Below, piece by piece: positions 7,897 to 17,115 of a stretch of 61,069 nucleotides of DNA. Position numbers and translations under genes: made by a program. The notes beneath the pieces were generated by a model. It did no database searches and had not been told where the DNA came from. It saw only the letters and a list, made by a program, of their open reading frames with translations. Source of the DNA: Peptoclostridium sp965368085 (lineage in GTDB: Bacteria > Bacillota > Clostridia > Peptostreptococcales > Peptostreptococcaceae); contig CBDULP010000014.1 of the NCBI GenBank assembly GCA_965368085.1, positions 1 through 61,069 on the forward strand, written 5' to 3'. Numbering within the stretch: the first letter of the stretch is position 1; every line of letters begins with the position of its first letter.

Positions 7897-10461
7897 TCGA
7901 TTTTGAATATTCATTTCAATATACCCTTCCACGTCATCATCTTTCATAGGTCTTGAATAATAGTATCCCTGCACTACATCACATCCCGCTTTTTTCAAAA
8001 TTTCCAGCTGACCTTTGCTTTCTACGCCCTCTGCAACCACTTCCATTTCCATGCTGTGTGCAAGCCTTATTATCCCCTCCACTATCGATGAACCCTTATC
8101 GCTGACATTAATATTGTCTATAAACATTTTGTCTATTTTCAAACTGTCAACCGGAAGTCTTTGCAAGTAGCTGAGCGAAGAATAACCTGTTCCAAAGTCA
8201 TCGAGAGCTATTTTAAATCCCATTGCACTGAGTTCCTTTAGTATTTTATAATTTTTTTCAAAGTCTTCCATGAGAACACTTTCAGTTATCTCTATTTCTA
8301 TGTTTTTAGGAAAGTCGAATCCAAATTCTACAATTTTCATCCTTATGTTTTCTAAAAATGACTCATATTCAAGTTCAGCCGCCGACACATTTATACATAT
8401 TTTTTTGCATCCATGCGAACCTTTGCATATATCATTCAGCTTTGAAATAGCTCGGTCCAAAACCCACTTGCCTATTTCTATTATCTGTCCAGTCTCCTCG
8501 GCCACCTTTATGAATTCAAGAGGCGAAACCCGGCCAAGCTCTGCGCTTTCCCATCTAATCAAAGCCTCAAACCCAGTTATTGAACCATCTTCAATGATGT
8601 GCTGGGGCTGGTAGTGGAGTTCAAACTCTCCAAGCCTGACTGCATTTCTAAGGTTTCTTTCTATATCGCCCTTTCTTGAAATCTCTTCACCTATTTTCGA
8701 GTTAAAAAACTTGTATCTGTTTTTGCCCATTTCCTTTGCGCTATACATTGCCGCATCAGCGTTTTTAAGGAGCGTACCCTTGTCTTTCCCATCCTCCGGG
8801 TAAACAGCTATGCCCATACTCGCAGTTATATATATATTCTTTCCTTCTATGCAAAATGGATCCCTGATTTCATCCAGAATGGCATTGCATATATCAACTA
8901 TTCTGCGCTTCTCATTCGAATCATATATCACAAATAAAAACTCATCCCCTCCAAATCTCGACAGCGTCGTCTGTTTGAAACGACTGGCAAGATCCTTGAA
9001 ACACGATGCTATTTGCACAAGAAGCTTGTCTCCAAAGCCGTGTCCAAGAGTGTCATTTATCCTCTTAAAATTGTCTAGATCCACAAATATGACCGTGCAT
9101 TCATTTTCCAAATCAATATTGCTTTCCAAAATTTCTATGCCTGATCTTCTGTTTAGAAGTCCTGTGAGTTCATCATAACTTGCAATATATTTTATATACT
9201 CTTCCGACTCTTTTTTTTGTGTTATATCCGCTATGGAACCAGACGCTTTGGTCACAACTCCAGATTCATCCTTATATGACTGTCCCCTCATATGCATCCA
9301 CTTATATCCGCCGAGTGTGTGGCTCACCCTGAAATCATGGCTGTATGAATCAACACGTCCATGTTTCACATCCTTCAATACCTTTAATGATTTTTTCAAG
9401 TCTAAAGGGTGAATCCGTTCCTCAAGCTGTTCTATTATATCGCCTCTTGTGTCTATGCTCCTGCCTGTTATACGCTTCCAATTCTCTGATATGAAAAGGT
9501 CGCCGCTTTTAATGTCAAACTCCCATATCACGTCATTTACACCATCAACCGCTCGTGCATACCTCTCTTCCTTTTTTTGAAGCTCCTCCCTGAGCTTTTT
9601 AAGCTCTGAAATGTTTTTATTCTTGTTCATTATCTTAAGCTGCAGTGCCAAAAATAATGTAAATAAAGCTATCGCCGTAACGGCATGTAATGTCATATTC
9701 TTTTTAACATTGTCCATACCTGTTTTGCTGCCGCTCACCTTTATGCTCCACTTGTGGTCTGCTATTTGAATATTTTGCTCATACACCTGATTAGAATGAG
9801 CATTTCCATTTTTATAGAAAAGCTGTCCTTGCGAATCATATATTGTTATATTGTAGTTTCTCAAATAGTTTTTTAATATTTCATGCAAGTACTTGTCCAG
9901 ATTCATAACGCATACGAGAAAACCTTCGAATTCCCCATATTTAAAAATCGGACATCTTATTACAATACCCTTTGCCTCATAATCCATGTATTTGAGGTCA
10001 TACGGGTCATTCACAGTCACCTTGTCCTCCCTTATGGCCTCGGCAACCGCCTTTTCAACCTCCGGCCTTTCCCTAAGAGATTTTCCAATAAGGTGCTTGT
10101 TTCCTTCAAGAGGGTATATCATGTCGGTTACAGTATCTTCATTCTTGTGCTGAAGGTATATTATGCTTGGGAGCTGCTTCATATAGTATTTTGCAACTTC
10201 ATTGAATTGTTCCTGACTTATGTTTTTGTCGTCTACAAAATAATATTCCATGAGCTCAATGGCAGACACATTCATAGCTATGTCCCTTTCAACTTTGTGT
10301 ATAATCTGTCCACCCACATCACTTAAACGTTCAGCCTCCTTTTTCTCCTTTTGAGCATAAAATATTTTTCCCGCATGGATAAAAGCAAAACTGAATAGCA
10401 ACACCTGAACCAGTATGAAAAATATAACTGTATTGTTTTTCACTCTATTTCTCGACAACAT
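7894..10461 (-). CDS. Membrane sensor with extracytoplasmic domain, PAS, GGDEF and EAL
   Basis: A protein of 855 aa from the start at 10461 (MLSRNRVK), which has a GGAAGG site 8 nt upstream; an ATG 11 codons earlier lacks one. A transmembrane helix (about 10-30) and a second one near 265 enclose a ~230-residue extracytoplasmic domain that resembles a Cache-type sensor. Then come a PAS domain (about 300-425), a GGDEF domain with FGGDEF intact and an EAL domain with FEALIRW, IEITES and DDFGTGYSSL intact. The RxxD inhibitory site is missing. It likely links an outside chemical signal to cyclic-di-GMP turnover. Ligand unknown. Confidence 0.92.
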   Translation of the reverse strand: MLSRNRVKNNTVIFFILVQVLLFSFAFIHAGKIFYAQKEKKEAERLSDVGGQIIHKVERDIAMNVSAIELMEYYFVDDKNISQEQFNEVAKYYMKQLPSIIYLQHKNEDTVTDMIYPLEGNKHLIGKSLRERPEVEKAVAEAIREDKVTVNDPYDLKYMDYEAKGIVIRCPIFKYGEFEGFLVCVMNLDKYLHEILKNYLRNYNITIYDSQGQLFYKNGNAHSNQVYEQNIQIADHKWSIKVSGSKTGMDNVKKNMTLHAVTAIALFTLFLALQLKIMNKNKNISELKKLREELQKKEERYARAVDGVNDVIWEFDIKSGDLFISENWKRITGRSIDTRGDIIEQLEERIHPLDLKKSLKVLKDVKHGRVDSYSHDFRVSHTLGGYKWMHMRGQSYKDESGVVTKASGSIADITQKKESEEYIKYIASYDELTGLLNRRSGIEILESNIDLENECTVIFVDLDNFKRINDTLGHGFGDKLLVQIASCFKDLASRFKQTTLSRFGGDEFLFVIYDSNEKRRIVDICNAILDEIRDPFCIEGKNIYITASMGIAVYPEDGKDKGTLLKNADAAMYSAKEMGKNRYKFFNSKIGEEISRKGDIERNLRNAVRLGEFELHYQPQHIIEDGSITGFEALIRWESAELGRVSPLEFIKVAEETGQIIEIGKWVLDRAISKLNDICKGSHGCKKICINVSAAELEYESFLENIRMKIVEFGFDFPKNIEIEITESVLMEDFEKNYKILKELSAMGFKIALDDFGTGYSSLSYLQRLPVDSLKIDKMFIDNINVSDKGSSIVEGIIRLAHSMEMEVVAEGVESKGQLEILKKAGCDVVQGYYYSRPMKDDDVEGYIEMNIQNR

Positions 10462-10703
10462 GAATTGCCTTCCTTTCAAATCAAAAATAAACAAATATTA
10501 ATCAGTATATATTAATATTTTCCCATTATAGGCTTCATTAAACGAACCCGCCACCGTTTACATGAATTTGTAAATTTTCGCCTGAAAGTCCAGTGAAATT
10601 ACGATGGATTTCGTATATTTTTAAAATACTAGCACATCCAGTCAATAAGATATGAAAATACAACCCATATATTGGATATAGCTTTCTTTTCATTCCTAAA
10701 AAT

Positions 10704-10735
10704 AAAGGGCTGCCGAAATTTTCCGGCAGCCCTTT
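10704..10735 (-). terminator. Intrinsic terminator of the rhodanese gene
   Basis: Perfect 12-bp stem AAAGGGCTGCCG/CGGCAGCCCTTT followed by ATTTTT on the minus strand, 30 bp past the stop codon. Confidence 0.85.
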
Positions 10736-10764
10736 CCTATTTCCACGCTCAGTGAATCAGACTG

Positions 10765-12195
10765 TTAATGTCCACCTACACTGTTTAGGTATTTTAGTTC
10801 GCTGTTTTCTCTGTCTGTATTATATTCTTCCCTTGGGTCACCTGTAGCTATTGGGTTTTCCGGGTTTCTAGTCCACTCATAGAATCCTCCGTCAAACACG
10901 CTTACATTTTCCCATCCCATTGCATATGCTTCAAAGAAGGCAAGACCGCCTCTCCATCCTGTCGAGCAGAAGAAAGAAGTTCTGTTTTCAGGCTTTATAT
11001 CCCACTCAGCCCATATCTTTTCCATTTCCTTGTAGCTTCTCATTGTCCAATCCGAATCAAGAAAGTCCTCTGAGTGGTATGCATCGACTCCGCCATATCC
11101 AAACACTGATCCAGGTATTCTTCCCTTCTCGTCGAAATATGAATATCCTCCGTTGTCCACGCCTGTGTACTCGTTCCAAGAAACGACTGCTGCAAGTCTT
11201 CCGTTTGGATCAGAAATAACTTTTCTAGCCTCTTCTATGTCTATGTTATACTCAGGGTACACCGGGATTTCAGCTCCGAAGTCTTCGCCAGCCGCCCACT
11301 TGTTATCACCTGTCTCCATTTCGAGTCCGGCCTGCCTCCAAGCCTGGTTCCCGCCGTTCAGCATCCTCACATCTTCCACTCCAGCATACATGAACGCCGC
11401 CGCAACCCTTCCCGAAGCCATAGGCTCGTCACTTGTAAGTATTACAAGAGTATCCTTTGTTATTCCCATATTTTTGAAAAGTTCCTTGAAAGTTTCAGGC
11501 GAAACAAGGTTCCAAAGAGGAGGGCATTCCACCTCGCATGTGTCCATGTATATCGCAGTAGGTACATGTCCTTTTTTATACTCTTCAAAAGTCTTGTAGT
11601 TTGTATCTATTATTACAAAATCTCTCCCGTCGTATGTATCGGGATTCTTTCCATCTACAAGGTCTTTAACCCATTGTGGGTATACAAACATCTGGTAGTT
11701 TTTCATGTGTTCAAATTCCAACGCTGCGCCCACATTGGAATTTTTAGAAAAATCAGAAAAAGCTACGTTCAAAACCTCTTCGTATCCGAGCCCTGTGAGC
11801 TTTTCAGAAAGAGCGCCGCTGTCACCCTCATGATTTGAGTAGAGCACAATTTTCTTGTCCTTTGTTATTCCAGTCTCGTCAAGAAGCTTTTGCTGTTCCT
11901 CTGCAGAAAGCCCTTCAAGCCAGCCTTCCAAAAAATTCACAGCACCTTTTATATGACCCTGAGGAATATTTTTGTCCACAACCCATCCATTGTATTCCTC
12001 GTCGTTTCTAGTGTCCACTATTACATAATCTTCTCCATCGATAATCGCTTTAAGCGTATCCTCGTTTACACCCGCTGTAGCTTCACTGCTCACCGCCCCA
12101 GTTGAAGACTCAACTGAAGTTCCAGCTGAACAGCCTGTGAAAAGCATCAAAGCCATAGACAGTGCGGCTACTAATTTTACTGCGTTTCTTTTCAT
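10765..12195 (-). CDS. Exported lipoprotein with three rhodanese domains (sulfurtransferase-like)
   Basis: A 476-aa protein from the start at 12195, which has a GGAGG site 8 nt upstream. The N-terminus is a lipoprotein signal with lipobox LFTGC, so it should be anchored outside the membrane. Three rhodanese-like repeats follow: about 40-140, 165-290 and 310-455. Only the third keeps the catalytic loop (FFCSTGWRG with the thiol Cys); at the same place the first has YSNHEGDSG and the second LTSDEP, so they look catalytically dead. Substrate may be thiosulfate or a persulfide. Its surface location and single active site distinguish it from the usual two-domain cytosolic enzymes. It has its own terminator and no obvious operon partner. 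Confidence 0.87.
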   Translation of the reverse strand: MKRNAVKLVAALSMALMLFTGCSAGTSVESSTGAVSSEATAGVNEDTLKAIIDGEDYVIVDTRNDEEYNGWVVDKNIPQGHIKGAVNFLEGWLEGLSAEEQQKLLDETGITKDKKIVLYSNHEGDSGALSEKLTGLGYEEVLNVAFSDFSKNSNVGAALEFEHMKNYQMFVYPQWVKDLVDGKNPDTYDGRDFVIIDTNYKTFEEYKKGHVPTAIYMDTCEVECPPLWNLVSPETFKELFKNMGITKDTLVILTSDEPMASGRVAAAFMYAGVEDVRMLNGGNQAWRQAGLEMETGDNKWAAGEDFGAEIPVYPEYNIDIEEARKVISDPNGRLAAVVSWNEYTGVDNGGYSYFDEKGRIPGSVFGYGGVDAYHSEDFLDSDWTMRSYKEMEKIWAEWDIKPENRTSFFCSTGWRGGLAFFEAYAMGWENVSVFDGGFYEWTRNPENPIATGDPREEYNTDRENSELKYLNSVGGH

Positions 12196-12398
12196 GACGA
12201 CCTCCATTTACTGTATTTTATGAAATTACTATCAATTCCACCGCTCATTTTACCATGGCACAAAACAGTATACAAATTGAAAAAACTTATGTAAATTATT
12301 ATATTATTGTTTTTTTTTATAGTCATATTATGCCATTTGCGGATTATGTCACGTGTAATTGTCCCACAAGCAAACTAAAGCAATTTTTATAGATCTCG

Positions 12399-14249
12399 TC
12401 AAACATTCAAATCAAGTATTTCAAATGCTATTTGAAGCCTGAATCTGTCGCTGTAATCCCCTATGTCCATATCTAGTATTTCGCTTATCCTGTTCAACCT
12501 GTACGTCAAAGTGTTCCCATGAATACGCAGTATGTTTTTTGTCTCGGACCAGTTGCAATTGGTTCTCAAATATGTTCTAAGAGTCCTTATAAACTCCTCC
12601 TTGGATGAATTCCCGTACTCATTAAGCGGTCCTAGTATATTATCCACAAAAGCCCTGAGCTCTTCAAAGTCATTATTAAGTAAAAATTTTTTCACTTCAA
12701 GGTCCCTGTAGTAGACATATTTCATTCCCTCTTTGCAGCTATCTATCATTTTGAGGGCATACATGGATTTATAGTAAGACTCCTTGAAGTCATCAATGCT
12801 CCTGCAAATATCGCTTATTCCAATTTTATATTTGCACTTTTTAAAGTCATTGCGGTTCATGTGAGTGCATTTCTCATCAAAATAACTTATGAATTCATCT
12901 ATATCGCCCTTTTGCTGCCCTGATGAAAATTCTATAACGACAACAATTAAATGTCCTTTGATCAGAGAAATTGCATTTGGAAAACACTTTTTCAAATATT
13001 CATTTATTATCTGATAGTATTTTTTCAATGCCCTTTTACTTTCCTTATCGCGCATATTTTCATCCACAATATCACCCAAAAACATGTCAAATTCAACGCT
13101 TATGATTACATGATCAGCTTCCAGGTCAAAACCGTACCTTTGAGAACATTTTTGTATATACTGGGAGTCGTTGTTCAATATCAGTGCGTCCAGAAAATCG
13201 CCCTTTATGGACTGCTCCATGTCAAGCAGTTCATTCTGCTTTAAAAACTCGAGCGCCAAACTGGTGGAACCCCTCTCGGCGGTTATCCTGTCCAGTTCAT
13301 TAAAGCCAGAATTATTTTCAGAAAAAATACAAAGCCACCCAAGCCTCTCCCTGTTGACCATTATGGGAAATATCTCATAATATATCCCTTTATCCATGTT
13401 GAAGTATTCAGTCTTTCCATGTTTGTTAATATGCTTTATCAAATTTACAAGTTCTTTGTCTATGGTCTTGATCATTTCCAAATCGTCAATCAGGCTGTAT
13501 TTCACATTGTAAAACAAGTCTATTATGAAAACATCTTTATGTATAAGCGACTTGATCTCTGCGAGAATATCTTCAATGGTGCTTCCATTTAGTATCATCT
13601 CGGTAAATTTGGTGTGTATGCTGGTTGCATACTGATACTTGTTTCTTTCGTTTTTAATAATTTCATTATACTTCTCCAGTTTTCTATTGTTTTCAAGTTC
13701 CATTTCATAGTTTTGAGCGTTCATTATTGCAATTGTCGCCTGTACGGATATTATCTTCAAAAAGTCCACATCCTCTTCTTTCAGCGAAGTGTCTGTGCTT
13801 GAATTGTCTATAACCAAAACACCAATAGCCTTGTCCCGGTATATCAAAGGACAGCAAATGGAGCCGTGAACATCCGAAGCAATGACATTGCCTTTAAGCG
13901 CCAGGTCCACATTTTCCTTCCTCATGGTTTTCATTGCATTTTGAATTGATTCGCTGTTTTTGAAAAAAATGGCCTTCTTCTTTTCAAATGCTATGCCTGT
14001 CATGGACTCTCCCGGCTTGAGTTTTATATCCTTGACAGAATCCCCCATCCCCTTGTATGCCCTCATGGCCAGACAATTCTCCTTTGGGTTGTGCAAAAAT
14101 ATGGCTCCCGTGTCCCCACCTTCTATAAGTTCTAGTGATTTTGTAAGAAGAACATCCAGTATTACGTTTGTGTCCTGCTTAGAATTCAATATTTCACTGG
14201 TGCTAAGGAGCATTTGCAGCTTCTTGAGCTCAAGTTCTTTTTTTCCCAA
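12399..14249 (-). CDS. PucR/CdaR-type transcriptional regulator with N-terminal GAF domain
   Basis: A 616-aa regulator. The first ~170 residues form a GAF domain (GDTGAIFLHNP...GVLVIDNSS), followed by a helical linker and a GGDEF-like degenerate middle region typical of CdaR/PucR proteins. The C-terminal ~60 residues hold the PucR helix-turn-helix (NCNWSETKNILRIHGNTLTY). It is divergent from the transporter and the two M20 amidohydrolases, so it most likely controls them in response to a small ligand sensed by the GAF domain. The ~335-bp AT-rich region between the two starts should hold both promoters. Confidence 0.85.
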   Translation of the reverse strand: MGKKELELKKLQMLLSTSEILNSKQDTNVILDVLLTKSLELIEGGDTGAIFLHNPKENCLAMRAYKGMGDSVKDIKLKPGESMTGIAFEKKKAIFFKNSESIQNAMKTMRKENVDLALKGNVIASDVHGSICCPLIYRDKAIGVLVIDNSSTDTSLKEEDVDFLKIISVQATIAIMNAQNYEMELENNRKLEKYNEIIKNERNKYQYATSIHTKFTEMILNGSTIEDILAEIKSLIHKDVFIIDLFYNVKYSLIDDLEMIKTIDKELVNLIKHINKHGKTEYFNMDKGIYYEIFPIMVNRERLGWLCIFSENNSGFNELDRITAERGSTSLALEFLKQNELLDMEQSIKGDFLDALILNNDSQYIQKCSQRYGFDLEADHVIISVEFDMFLGDIVDENMRDKESKRALKKYYQIINEYLKKCFPNAISLIKGHLIVVVIEFSSGQQKGDIDEFISYFDEKCTHMNRNDFKKCKYKIGISDICRSIDDFKESYYKSMYALKMIDSCKEGMKYVYYRDLEVKKFLLNNDFEELRAFVDNILGPLNEYGNSSKEEFIRTLRTYLRTNCNWSETKNILRIHGNTLTYRLNRISEILDMDIGDYSDRFRLQIAFEILDLNV

Positions 14250-14585
14250 AATAATAACCTCCCTACTTGCCTATTGGATTCAACAAAATAAAGCATGTCA
14301 AAGCCAATCCATCTATAATAATATTTTCACTTGAATTTTCCCGTCCGCTAAATACTTAAATTTAAAAATCATATATATATCACAATATAATATGACCTTA
14401 CCGCAATTATAACAAAAAAATCAAAAAAACTTTGGTGTAATCAACATAGTATAAATATTTTTTCACTGATATACTATTGCTAATTTAAATTCGGCCGACA
14501 ATTCAAAATTCATCAAATTGTCAATATCATCCCATTTCAATTCACAAAATAAATGGGATACAAAATTTATACTGGAGGGAATCAT
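14250..14585. promoter_or_regulatory. Divergent AT-rich control region
   Basis: Non-coding 336 bp between the PucR-type regulator and the transporter. It contains an imperfect operator candidate at 14497-14522 (arms GACAATT/AATTGTC) and the GGAGGG ribosome site of the transporter. No RNA gene is recognised. Confidence 0.45.
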
Positions 14586-15791
14586 ATGACATTAAGCGTA
14601 ATAGGAGCTTTCAGCATTATCTTGGGAATACTCGCCATAGGCGAAACCGTATCTACAAAGACAAAAGCATTCATACCTTCTGTTTTTGTTTCCGCGATAC
14701 TGTTTTTAACAGGTTACTGGACAATACTGCCCGGTGACATAGTTTCTCAAAGTTCTTTCGCCACGCCGGTTGTTTACCTGGCAATGTACCTGATATTGAC
14801 GCATATGGGCACACTTATGAGCGTGAAGGAGCTGCTGTCCCAGTGGAGGACAGTGCTTATAGCTTTTTCAGGCATAGCAGGCGTTTGTGCTATGACCTTG
14901 ACATTGGGAAAAGCCTTGTTCGGATGGGAGACCGTAGTTGCCGCAACACCTCCGCTCACAGGGGGAGTTGTCGCTTCAATACTCATGTCAAATGCAGCCG
15001 CTGACAGAGGCTTGACTTCAATCGCAGTTCTTGCCACTGCAATGTATATAATGCAGGGATTTTTCGGATATCCCATAACAGCCCTTATGCTCAAAAAGGA
15101 GGCCACAAGGCTTGCGCTTCAAATCAGAAATGGCGAACCCAGACTCAATCTACAACAGTTCGGCCTAGCTCAGGAAAAAAGTGAAAATGTTGAAATCAAA
15201 AAGAAGAGCAAGCTCAGAATATTCCCTCCTCTTCCTGAAAAATATCAAACAACATACATGATACTGCTCAAACTTGGGATTGTGGCTCTGATTTCGACAA
15301 AGGTAGCTCCCTACATCCATGTAAACCAATTTGTCGTATGCCTTTTGTTTGGCGTTATTGGAAGGGAAATAGGTTTTTTAGAGGAGAATTCTCTTGTAAA
15401 AGCCAAGTCATTCGGATTTCTTATCACAATTCTTATGGCCTTTGTATTTGCAGGACTTTCAAAAGCCACTCCGGAAATGCTAAAAGAAATAGCCGTTCCG
15501 CTGTTTGGCATTATCATAATGGGCGTATTTGGAATGGCGATAATGTCAATGTTTATAGGAAGGCTTTTGGGCTACTCCAAAGAAATGGCTTTTTCAGTCG
15601 CAATGACATCACTGTATGGGTTCCCCGCAGACTACATACTAACCATAGAGTCCATAAAAGCAGTTGCTACGAATGAAGAGGAACATGAATATATTCTAAG
15701 TCAAATGCTTCCTAAAATGCTGGTGGGCGGCTTCACAACAGTAACAGTGGCCTCAGTAATAATAGCTGGAATATTTGTAAAACTTCTTTAG
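14586..15791 (+). CDS. Putative secondary transporter, 11-12 transmembrane segments
   Basis: A 401-aa very hydrophobic protein. The start at 14586 follows GGAGGG by 8 nt. I count 11-12 transmembrane helices with a cytoplasmic loop around 190-225 rich in K and E. The stretch ATPPLTGGVVASILMSNAAA and the general layout are reminiscent of Na+/glutamate (GltS-like) symporters, but I cannot assign the family with certainty. Its neighbours are two amidohydrolases that cleave N-acyl or p-aminobenzoyl amino acids, so uptake of an amidated amino acid or peptide-like compound is a reasonable inference. It is followed by an imperfect terminator and likely controlled by the divergent PucR-type gene. Confidence 0.7.
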   Translation: MTLSVIGAFSIILGILAIGETVSTKTKAFIPSVFVSAILFLTGYWTILPGDIVSQSSFATPVVYLAMYLILTHMGTLMSVKELLSQWRTVLIAFSGIAGVCAMTLTLGKALFGWETVVAATPPLTGGVVASILMSNAAADRGLTSIAVLATAMYIMQGFFGYPITALMLKKEATRLALQIRNGEPRLNLQQFGLAQEKSENVEIKKKSKLRIFPPLPEKYQTTYMILLKLGIVALISTKVAPYIHVNQFVVCLLFGVIGREIGFLEENSLVKAKSFGFLITILMAFVFAGLSKATPEMLKEIAVPLFGIIIMGVFGMAIMSMFIGRLLGYSKEMAFSVAMTSLYGFPADYILTIESIKAVATNEEEHEYILSQMLPKMLVGGFTTVTVASVIIAGIFVKLL

Positions 15792-15796
15792 AATCA

Positions 15797-15840
15797 AAGG
15801 CATAACCCCTGTCTTATACGGTTCCTGTATGCCTTCTTTT
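15797..15840 (+). terminator. Hairpin with T-tract after the transporter gene
   Basis: Arms AAGGCATA/TATGCCTT separated by 23 nt and followed by CTTTTTAAA. It separates the transporter from the amidohydrolase genes. Confidence 0.6.
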
Positions 15841-15936
15841 TAAAACACAATCTACATTAAATACAAATAAGCGAATCTTCTATATATGCCAACAGATTTG
15901 GAAAGCATATATATTGCACATGAAAGGAGTATTCTT

Positions 15937-17100
15937 ATGGACGTTAAAGAACTTGCAGGCAAATACAAAAATTATTCAATCGATTTGAGAAGGGAATTCC
16001 ACATGTATCCCGAATCCAGCATGAACGAAGAAAGAACATGCCGCAGAATTATGGAGGAACTTGGCAAAATGGACATCCACTGCGAAAAAATAGCCGGGAC
16101 CGGTGTTATAGGAATAATCAACGGCAATGAAAAGGGAAAGACAATCGCGCTGAGAGCAGATATGGACGCACTTGAGCTGAGTGAAAAGAACAATTCAGAG
16201 TACAAATCCCGAAACGAAGGGCTTATGCATGCATGTGGCCACGACGGACACACCGCAGGACTCTTGACAGCAGCCAGAATACTAAGCGACATGAAAAATG
16301 ATTTCAAAGGGACAGTAAAACTAATATTCCAGCCTGGTGAAGAGATCGCCCTTGGCGCTAAAAAGGTAATTGAAAGCGGCGCAATTGAAGATGTCGATGG
16401 GATAATGGGAATACACCTTTGGAATGACCTTGAAGTTGGGAAAATTTCCATAGAAGAAGGGTCAAGAATGGCCTCGGCCGGCAAATTCTCAATCAATATA
16501 ACGGGAAAAGGCGGGCATGGATCAATGCCCCACCAGGGGGTTGACGCCGCACTTGTAGCTTCCGCAACTGTAATGGCGCTCCAATCCATAGTCGCAAGAG
16601 AGATCAGCCCTCTTGACCCGGCCGTTTTAACCGTGGGAGTTCTTAATTCTGGAACCAGGTTCAATGTACTTGCCGGGGACGCTACAATAGAGGGGACTAC
16701 ACGATGCTTCAGCATGGAAGTCAATGACAAGTTCGCATCCATGATAAGACGCATAGCCGAGAAAACAGCTGAAAGCTACAGGGCCAAAGCCGAGCTGCAA
16801 TATGAACAGCTTGTAATACCGACAATCAACGACCCTTTTATGTCTGCAATCGGTGAAAATGCCGCAAAAAAAATAGGCGGCGATAATGCACTCGTACTGT
16901 ATGAAAAGACAACGGGCGGAGAAGATTTTTCGTTTTACACCAAATCGACTCCCGCCGCATTCGCTTTCGTAGGTACTCGAAACGACGACAAAATAGACTA
17001 CTACCCCCACCACAACCCCAAATTCGATATTGACGAAGATGCATTGGAAATAGCCGCCGGGCTATATGCTCAATTCGCAGTCGATTTTTTGAACAGCTGA
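15937..17100 (+). CDS. M20-family amidohydrolase (IAA-amino acid hydrolase/carboxypeptidase type)
   Basis: A 387-aa metal-dependent amidohydrolase. The start at 15937 follows AAAGGAG by 9 nt. Metal ligands of the M20D group are visible: HACGHDGHTA near residue 100, the Glu pair in QPGEE near 137, His in MGIHLW near 162 and the terminal His in YYPHHNPKFD. The dimerisation (lid) domain keeps the conserved GKGGHGSMPHQGVDAA. Family members cleave N-acyl, N-aryl or N-acetyl amino acids. It is followed 15 bp later by a paralogue, so the two form an operon or dimerising pair. Confidence 0.92.
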   Translation: MDVKELAGKYKNYSIDLRREFHMYPESSMNEERTCRRIMEELGKMDIHCEKIAGTGVIGIINGNEKGKTIALRADMDALELSEKNNSEYKSRNEGLMHACGHDGHTAGLLTAARILSDMKNDFKGTVKLIFQPGEEIALGAKKVIESGAIEDVDGIMGIHLWNDLEVGKISIEEGSRMASAGKFSINITGKGGHGSMPHQGVDAALVASATVMALQSIVAREISPLDPAVLTVGVLNSGTRFNVLAGDATIEGTTRCFSMEVNDKFASMIRRIAEKTAESYRAKAELQYEQLVIPTINDPFMSAIGENAAKKIGGDNALVLYEKTTGGEDFSFYTKSTPAAFAFVGTRNDDKIDYYPHHNPKFDIDEDALEIAAGLYAQFAVDFLNS

Positions 17101-17115
17101 TCGGTGGGATTCAAT

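Noticed and set aside
10495..10700. Cyclic-di-GMP riboswitch before the GGDEF-EAL gene
   Set aside because: I could not find the conserved GEMM core or its two helices in this stretch.
14497..14522. Strong operator claim for the GACAATT inverted repeat
   Set aside because: Arms are only 7 bp in AT-rich DNA, so it is mentioned only as a candidate within the control region.
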